Source: Trachythela sp. YZ-2020 (Eukaryota; Cnidaria; Anthozoa; Malacalcyonacea; Clavulariidae). Taken from it: a DNA stretch of 64,000 nucleotides. Below, piece after piece: positions 56,801 to 64,000 of this stretch. The position numbers and the translations under genes are program-made. The stretch lies in assembly GCA_016169945.1 (NCBI GenBank), contig JADLSH010000155.1, positions 2,611,501 to 2,675,500 on the forward strand. The letters are read 5' to 3'. The notes below the pieces were generated by a model that saw only the letters and a program-made list of their open reading frames with translations, was not told where the DNA came from and made no database searches. The number at the start of each line of letters is the position of its first letter. Within the stretch, counting starts at the first letter, position 1.

Positions 56801-59800
56801 ATACTGTCTAATATTTAACACCTGAACTTGACCATGAAAATATCGGCTTTGCCAATCTGTACTCTTTCTATTTAAAGATGAAACATTCAGATATATTTAA
56901 ATACCAAATTTGCAGCCATGCAGTAATAACTCAGTGTAAATTTAAAAGACTAGTACAGTTCAAAATGTTGCCAAATCTTTAAGGAAAGTTCGGAAGAAAT
57001 TTGTAAAGTTCATTTTGTTCGATCACTAGCCCTGTAATAAAAAATGGTTTAGAGGAAATGGCCACAAAAAATATGACTATACCACCTATTTCTTCAGTAA
57101 TTCTCAGATTGCTTACCAAAGACATCGTACTATCTGTTTTCTCTGACCTTAATAAAATAGATGACGTCCAAACCAGCTGGACACCCTCTATAAGTAATAA
57201 CTTAAGCACCATTAGAAACTAATAAACAAAACAATAAAACCTGAATTTCCCAATTCCCAATCTCATTTACCCTCGATGTTATGCAAAAGGATATGCACAA
57301 TGACTTTGTTTTTGAGTGAAGCCAGAAAATGTTTGTACGAAAATTAAGACCAGTAGAAAAAATCCGTTAAACGAGTTTTCAAAAATTTGGACAACTTTTC
57401 CAAATGAGAAAACTTGATTCTTGGCGCTACTTCCATTTAAATGAAGATCGTTTGAGGGACGTCGGTATTCTTAATGTGCGAGACCTTTTTATGAATGTTT
57501 GATATTCATTTTAGTCTGAATGTCTGGCAATTGCTGCAATCCGCCATTATTTTTCTCTTACGTCGTTTTGCTGGATGGCTGTTGAAGGCGTCGTTCTTTT
57601 TCTGAAAATAGTAACTGTGTATACTAAATTGTTGGATAAAACGAGATATTTTCACTTGTTTGCTTGGGGTAAGAGTTAAATTTTATTTTCCGCTTAAGCG
57701 AAATGCTGTGTCATGCATGACTTCCTGATGTAATATTTTACTATTTCAGGATTTCCATGTGTCGTAGTTGGTTTATGTATTTCTTTGTCCTTTGATGATT
57801 ATGCCTCTGAAATGTGAGTTGAACAGGATGATAGTGGGATTTTTAACCCAATGATTATTTCGAAAGCTAGGAAAAGTTCGCTCGGAGTTTTATTTAAGAT
57901 CGGCTAGTTTTTGGAGTGCAAATGCACCTTATCCGGATTCAACTCTGGTTTTATCTGCACCCATTACGTTAGAGCAGGGTTCAAAATTTCCAGGTTGAAG
58001 CAGGGTTAGGTGTGTTTACCTGCAATTCATAAAAAATCGACGTTAAAGTTACCTAGGTTAAACGAAAGTTCTTAGAACACAGTAAATATAAGAAACTGCA
58101 TTTTTCATTTCCCTTACAAAAAAATTTATCAACGTATATAATTATATACAATATATACATACTTTTATAGACACAACAAAAAGAAAAAGTGATGAATAAG
58201 TTGACCAAATTAGCTCTTTATTCTAATGCATATCCACCCATTTTGGTCGCATTCAAGTCACAACACTGAGCTTATTGTGCGAGAACAATGAAAATATAAC
58301 CTAATTTTAAGCCTAGTTCCCATAAAAATTATATTTAAAACCGGCGAGGCAAAATACTTGATATTGGATTATTAACCATCCCTTCTGCTTATAGATAATT
58401 CTTATTTTTGCATAGGTGTTTTGTGAAGTTAGAAGATGTGTTGGGGATTTTGACTTACATTGTTCCAATGGGAATTACAGTGTTTGTGAGTATGATCGAT
58501 AAATAAGCCTGGATTCCGAATCATGTTGATGATTGATAATGTCGGTTTTGGTTGGTGTACCGTGGTGATTAAAGCGCGTATTGCCCCAAACCTTCAGTTC
58601 GTGGGAATTAACTGCGACGGAGCACTGATTGTACAGAGAACTGACAAACCTTTTGCCTGGGAAAACTGCCAAAAGACAAAAGAGGCAAAACAAACTCAAG
58701 CCTCTCGTCTCATTCTCAACTAGATAACACGATACGTGTCTAGATGAGAAAGAAACAATACTTTTGGAAAGCCTCAGTACAGTCAACTTGTATCACCAGG
58801 TAACAGAAGTTTGGTCACAAATTTGAAATCGCGTTCTGAAATCTCATTTATTAAAAAATAACTGCTGCTTCGCTTGTGGGAAACAGACTACAAAGCCAAG
58901 ACTGGCGGCCGACATAATATTTAAGAAGAAAATAATAAAACTCGTCCGAGATGGTTTTGCTCTTCTTCGTTACTTTTTTCATGTTTCATTCTCTATTTCT
59001 CACCATAATTTGAATAATTTCTCCTCGTTTGAAGAGAGTTATCTGCAGAAGCCTCTTTGCTTCCACGTTTAGGATTTCGCTGACTTTCTATACAAGCTAC
59101 CGACCACGCTAATTACTACACGCTGATTACATCAGCTGTGGATATTGAGAATTAGCGAGGGCGTTCGTCACAAATCAGGAACGGAAATAAAAGTTGAATG
59201 TGCAACAATTAAAATAGAAAGCAAGTGGGAGGATGTTTGCCGCCCCAAGTCAGGTTGGGTATGATATATTGGTCGAAATAGGTGGGTCGGCGTCCACCTG
59301 AAATTCGTTTTTAAAATATTTAAAGACATTTCTTTCTCCAGGTCAATACCGTTATAATGGTCATAATTTTAAGAGTTTCTGCGAAGGCATCGAACGATAT
59401 GGAATTAAAGGGACAACCATTGTAAGTGAAGTAACTAGGTCACTTAATAACGTCAAGTCTAGTGTTTCATCTTCCTATGCTACCCTTGCGATGCTGAGGA
59501 AGCTCAAGAACATTTTACCTTTTAAATTGCGTAAGCACATTGTTCAAGCACTTGTTCTATCCAAATTACATTAGAATAAAGTGATTTACCACTCTCTTCC
59601 GGAACATCTGCAGAAGCGCCTTCAAAGGGTATTGAAAGCCGCTGCAAGCTTCGTAATTGGTAAATGCGATTCCTCAGGGCATGCATTATCTCTTAAATGG
59701 CTACCAGTTAAAGAACAAAGAGAATGGAATTTGTTAAAAATTACACATAAAGCTTTGTAAAACGCATAGTGGCCTCGCTACTTACGATTAAATGTACGTC

Positions 59801-62790
59801 AACTATCTAGAGTTTTAAGATCGTCTAATAGCATGCAATTACAAATTCCATTATTGAATAACACATTTCAGTATTCTTCAATACTGCCTGTATATTAGTA
59901 CTCTTTTCATGCAAATACCCGTTAGTAATATTCATAAGTCTATTAACTATAATTTTAATAACACTCTATATTGTTTTCTTCGAAACGTTCCAAGAAATAA
60001 AAGTAATATTTCTTGTAAGTTCTGAACACCAACTAGCATAGCGTTCCATGCGAACTGTATATGTCTTCGAAAGTAAAGAGGAAACTTTAGAGACAAACAA
60101 TTTGGTCAATAAACTTATTCATCGCGGCTCGCGCGCAGAAGGGTTTTTGTTCCTAAAGCAAATTGGGTAAAGCTCGACAACTCATCTTACGTTTTCCCCA
60201 GATCAATCAGCTTGAAATTATGTACTAGGAAATCTTATGTTTATTTATTAGTCGTGTTCTTCGTCGAATGATCATCCTGATGCCAATACTTGGTATTACA
60301 TGGGTCTTTGGAATAGTCGCATTTATTCATCATCACGTGGTTTGGAAATATGCATTTGCTATATCTAATTCATGCCAGGTAAAATAGCTGAATATAAATG
60401 TTTTAGGTATATACTAGACTCATAGTAATAATACAGCTCGGTTGCTCTGTTCGCATAGATAGCAACAACTTAATTTGCGAGCAAAGTGGAATTTCATAAA
60501 AACTTGCACGAGTGAGTTTTTCAAAGAATATCAAAACAGTAGGAGCTAAAAGGGCTGGTGGAATTTGATGTGTTCAAAACTTATATTGTTTTTTTCTTCA
60601 AATTGGACGAGATTTCATGCTATTATACTTTCAATAATATATATCAAGGAAATATAATTAGATCATAATATAAGAATAATAATTTGGAAAAACATAATTG
60701 TTTCTTCCATTCAATGTCCTCTTAATGAACTTTACTTATTTTAATAAATGTACACCAGCATTTGGCCTTTCTATCTTAATTAATAGCAATTACAAAATTT
60801 CACTGTCTTAGTCAATTGAAATCACACTTTTTGTGTAAGATAGCGAGCCTAGTTGTTCCTTGCACATGCAAATATAATAAATAAATCCTGAATTTTATAA
60901 GATGTTAAAATTTTTTGCTCACTGTCACTAAATAAAAGTGTATTTTAATGGGATTGGATTTTGTAGGGTTTTGTGATTTTCGCCGTCCTTGGTGTGGCAA
61001 ATAAGCAGGTAAATGCTTCCCATTAAACTTAGGATAATAAATAGAAATCGAAAGTAAGTAGAATCGAACTGCAAATTAGTGAATGCATCAAATTAGTAAA
61101 ACTGCAGTTATTGAAAGGTTTTTGAAACAACCTTTTCTCGAACTAATATTTTCAACTAAATGTTGTAAACGTTAGATTTATATAGCTAAATGCAAACCTA
61201 TACCAATTGGACATCCTTAATTGTAATTTTTATATTGGAATAATATAGATGAGGGAATCAATTAAGCGACTTTATTACCAGTGGTATGGTAAATAGAAGG
61301 TAAGACATTGAAATTCCGTGTACATAACATATACAGGAAAAATCTATAAAGTTTTCTCCTTATATCAAGATATATTACATGCATGTTTTGAGTTTAATAG
61401 GCCTTTTCGAGAACCAAAATCGTTAAAGTTGCCTTAAATCGCCTAAAGTCACCTTAAGTCGTCTAAAGTCGCGCTAAATCGCGGAACGTCTCTGACCTAA
61501 CAAACCTAGCAAAAAATATTTCTGTCCGTATTAACCTACGAAAGTCGAAGAATCCCCCTGTCAGCCTCTCCCTCCTCAAGAAAATTGTCCGGTAGTATGC
61601 ACAGCACAAAATAAAAGAGCCCCTCTCATCTTCTCCAAAAAGGAAATATCCTCTCGAATGAGAATGTAATAAAAATAATAAAGGGTGGATTGTTGCTTAG
61701 CTTCCCCACGAAAAGAAACCGGCAAACAGCTAACAATTTCATATTTCCATGCAGTTATGCTGCATACGTTACAACCGTGTGTCGGCAAAATCAATAACTC
61801 CCATTATTATCAACCCTCCTCCCAGTATGTCATCCCTGCCCTAAGCCTGCCTTAAAGGAATAATAGGCCCCGTGGTTTGTTTACGTTCTTCTGATAGGCG
61901 AAAGTCTCAAAACAGAGATTCGTTATTGTGATATACATTGTTAAATCACAATGGAGAACAGAATTAATCTTTTGAATAATTGGAATTTGCTTGCCTGCAG
62001 CAAAATGTTAACAATGCAAGGGGTGTACAGGAAACGGGAGGGAGGCCTCCTCAGTGGTATAGAAAGGCCCGGCAGAATAGTTCTCGGTTCCGTGAAAAAT
62101 TCCATTATAGTATTTGCAGATATAATATAAACTAGGTTGCAAACACGAATTTACAATGTACTATATCTAACGCATCTTAAGCGTAGCACATGCATTATGC
62201 AGTATAAATTTCAAAACATTCGTCCCAATTGCAATCTAACACCTAAAAAATGTCCAATGGCTCATGCATTTTATGCCTATTAGTTCGCTAATAAGCTCTA
62301 CCAAAATTTCCTGATCAGAAATTGCTCAAATATTTCACTTCCATAGAAAAATTAAAATTCTTAACTCGTTTCGTATGTTATTACAATACCAAACATTTTC
62401 AAATTATCGGTTATATCCTCATATTTCATGCACAATAGAGTTAGGGTCAATGAGAAATATATTCGTGCGCGCAACATGAGGATATTACCAAATTATGTAC
62501 AGAACATACGAAATCTATCAAATTTCATCAGCCAATTACTGTAGTCCTTAAAAATTTATAAATTTTGTGTCCCCATATTATTCATCCGGCACATATAAGC
62601 ATTCATATTAAATATAGTAATTATATTTCAATTTTTTTAAAGGATTGAAATAGACCAAGAAATTCAAAAGAAAACTCGACAATTAGCAGTAGTTTTTCAA
62701 CGCGAGCAGCATCCAATCGCGAGCCTGAAAGAAACACGATATGCTGGTATAGCTATATCAGAAACTGAACATTTCCTGTCCTATATTTGA
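50849..62790 (+). CDS. Adhesion-type GPCR: end of GAIN domain, degenerate GPS, 7TM domain and tail (5' incomplete)
   Basis: Thirteen exons: 50849-50963, 51090-51239, 51825-51857, 55712-55815 (TM1), 56480-56594 (TM2), 57515-57668 (TM3), 57750-57813 (TM4), 58416-58485 (TM5 start), 59342-59421 (TM5 end), 60252-60378 (TM6), 60967-61008 (TM7), 61249-61288, 62654-62790. Every junction has GT..AG and the phases match throughout, giving about 410 residues. Family marks: IYIGCGLSLFGVLLTI in TM1; KVHLSLIVSLGLLQIAFI in TM2; ECLAIAAIRHYFSLTSFCWM then AVEG in TM3; the conserved ECL2 Cys as CFV; MPILGITWVFGIVAF in TM6; QGFVIFAVLGVANKQMRESI in TM7. The GPS (exon 2) keeps W-N and the first and third Cys but has CNMRQGS where CxCxHL(S/T) is expected, so autoproteolysis is unlikely. 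Upstream ectodomain exons were not found. If the last donor is skipped, the frame stops at 61296, giving an alternative short tail. Confidence 0.88.
51090..51239 (+). other. GPS-motif exon of the receptor
   Basis: Encodes 50 residues, from YYCMIWNDTRNSW to FRCNMRQGSSVAVFK. Compared with the GPS consensus (C..W..W..GC..CxCxHL|S/T..A), the first and third cysteines and both Trp remain; the second Cys (GR for GC), the fourth Cys (M), the catalytic His (Q) and the Leu (G) are replaced. In known GAIN structures the disulfides pair first with third and second with fourth, so one whole disulfide is lost and the other kept. Confidence 0.75.
51858..55711. other. 3.85-kb intron of the receptor gene
   Basis: AT-rich. 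Minus-strand frames at 54220-54525 and 54631-54840 (for example QRRALQKKWMIFFAHICRR) look protein-like but are unrecognised and lack splice signals. No repeat with clear ends was identified. Confidence 0.45.
59440..59960 (+). mobile_element. LINE reverse transcriptase C-terminal fragment in a receptor intron
   Basis: Plus-strand text with stops and one frame break encodes SSYATLAMLRKLKNILPFKL, then HIVQALVLSKL, HLQKRLQRVLKAAASFVIGK, then ALSLKWLPVKEQREW and SRVLRSSN, the thumb and tail of a CR1/Jockey-group reverse transcriptase. It lies between the TM5 and TM6 exons, in the sense orientation. Confidence 0.85.
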
Positions 62791-62887
62791 CATACTTGTC
62801 TTAAAACTTGTTTAACTTAAATTTGATAGAATTATTTATTGTATACTGGCGCAAATGTATGTATTGTAGATTATGATGAAATTGAGT

Positions 62888-62893
62888 AATAAA
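62888..62893 (+). promoter_or_regulatory. Polyadenylation signal of the receptor gene
   Basis: AATAAA about 100 bases after the TGA that ends the last exon. Spacing is typical for a short 3' untranslated region. Confidence 0.6.
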
Positions 62894-62899
62894 ATAGCA

Positions 62900-64000
62900 G
62901 GCTTACGCTAGTACGCTTGCTTAAAACTTTGCTCCCCAATTCTGACCAAGTAAGTTAAAATTGTTCAGAATCTCAGCGACGTTTGTTTTTTTGGTATGCG
63001 TTCGTAAACTGAAGCGGTAGCTAATCTATCTTCTGTGTAGGCAATTAAGGTTTAATATCGACATTAAATGTCCATCGCATAACTTTATACCCTAACATAA
63101 CGTAACGTAACAAGTTGAAATAAGTGGCTGAGAGTCATCACCTTCATTCTCCCTGGGGTAATCAAGGTCTTCCTCGGTCTATAGAAATAACATGGAGGAA
63201 TAAAATGAAAATTTCTCAGCCAAATCAGTAATTACAGAGTACGTTAAAAGTTATTTATATAAATGATTATATTATAAGTAGTATCTAACGAGCAATTTGA
63301 TTGGCTAATGCGCGTGCTTTATGACGCAATAAAGCACGGCCAGCGTTTTCATTTTTCTCACTTCGTCCCCGCTTGTTAAATTTTCCTCGGAATTGTCAAT
63401 ACAATATGAACAAAATTATAATTGTTTTAAATCCAAAGTCTGTCAAAAAGCAAGAAAAAATAGACCTAAACGAGATGGAAAAAAGCCAGCCAACAAATAA
63501 CAACGGAACATAAACGGCGAATAAAGATTCGTAGCTGTTTCTGAGTTTGAAATATACTTTTTTGCTTGAAAGTTGGCATTCAACGGCGACAAGAAACGCG
63601 AAAATCTGTACTATTTTGACATATAAAGGTACAAAAACTGTTTTTAAACACAAACCAAACCAAATTTATCCACAGTTCTAGGTGCAAAAAATTAAAATTA
63701 ACCATTTTGGCATTGATTTTGATATAAACAATATGTGTACAGTTTTTAAGCTGTCAAGATGCAACGACAAAAACCTACACAAATACGACATGTTTATGCA
63801 TTTCTTGACAGTTTGTCTGAGAAAATGTTTAACCACCAACCACTGAATTACCAAAAAAACACAAAAAATATTCAAACAGTACCTTCAAACAAAAACTGCC
63901 TGATATATTTGGTTCAAGATGAAAAATCAACTTGACAGCCAATGTCATCAAAGCAGCTTGACAAAAACGGAAAAACCCTTCGCTTTTATACGAATCCAGG
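62900..64000. other. Intergenic tail of the window
   Basis: No supported gene. It holds a hairpin CGTGCTTTAT/ATAAAGCACG at 63313-63338 within GATTGGCTAATGCGCGTGC, a phrase reminiscent of the palindromic MITEs at 44 kb. Minus-strand open frames of 65-85 codons at 63396-63875 are hydrophobic but have no start context or splice support. Confidence 0.4.

Overview
The window is AT-rich animal (metazoan) nuclear DNA with short spliceosomal introns (GT..AG), one adhesion-type seven-transmembrane receptor, one SLC10-like transporter and a very dense load of nested transposable elements. The element mix (CR1/L2-like LINE fragments, Ty3/gypsy pol remnant, hAT and PIF/Harbinger-like MITEs, an ISL2EU-like transposon with a YqaJ-type nuclease gene, a tRNA-derived SINE) and the receptor type fit a cnidarian, most likely an anthozoan. 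That assignment is inference; no rRNA, mitochondrial or other diagnostic marker is present.

Layout. 0-6 kb: a three-exon SLC10/SBF-family transporter gene (624-3259, +) whose upstream region and an intron segment recur at 5.2-5.8 kb; a 145-base relic of its first exon lies at 17.9 kb. 6-12 kb: foldback MITEs, a 5'-truncated LINE tail ending in a TCTA microsatellite, a 0.62-kb inverted-repeat element and a 45-bp minisatellite. 12-14 kb: a decayed Ty3/gypsy pol fused to that minisatellite. 14.6-15.4 kb: a near-perfect 0.78-kb foldback carrying hammerhead-like motifs. 15.6-22.7 kb: a PIF/Harbinger-like MITE, LINE fragments and foldbacks, otherwise gene-poor. 24.1-25.3 kb: a two-exon gene for a small secreted cysteine-containing peptide.

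26-44 kb is a stack of insertions. Two copies of a ~0.9-kb unit act as each other's empty site. Copy 1 is split by a 1,054-bp element with 87-bp terminal inverted repeats and a 9-bp target duplication that carries a RecQ-like helicase exon. Copy 2 is split by a 3.3-kb MULE/FB-like foldback element whose arms contain long telomere-like GGGAATC arrays, and abuts a 3.8-kb ISL2EU-like transposon (YqaJ/SWIM gene and DDE transposase gene, convergent), itself invaded by a hAT-type MITE and a LINE tail. Between the two copies are a small two-exon gene, a SINE and four phase-compatible exons of an unrecognised gene.

44-49 kb: palindromic MITEs and a 5'-side LINE fragment (endonuclease plus start of reverse transcriptase) on the minus strand. 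50.8-62.9 kb (+): thirteen exons of an adhesion GPCR (end of a GAIN domain, degenerate GPS, seven TM segments, cytoplasmic tail), with a LINE fragment in one intron. The N-terminal ectodomain exons were not found. The last kilobase holds only repeats and AT-rich sequence.

All exon models rest on reading frame, splice consensus and phase compatibility seen by eye. No transcript evidence or database search was available.
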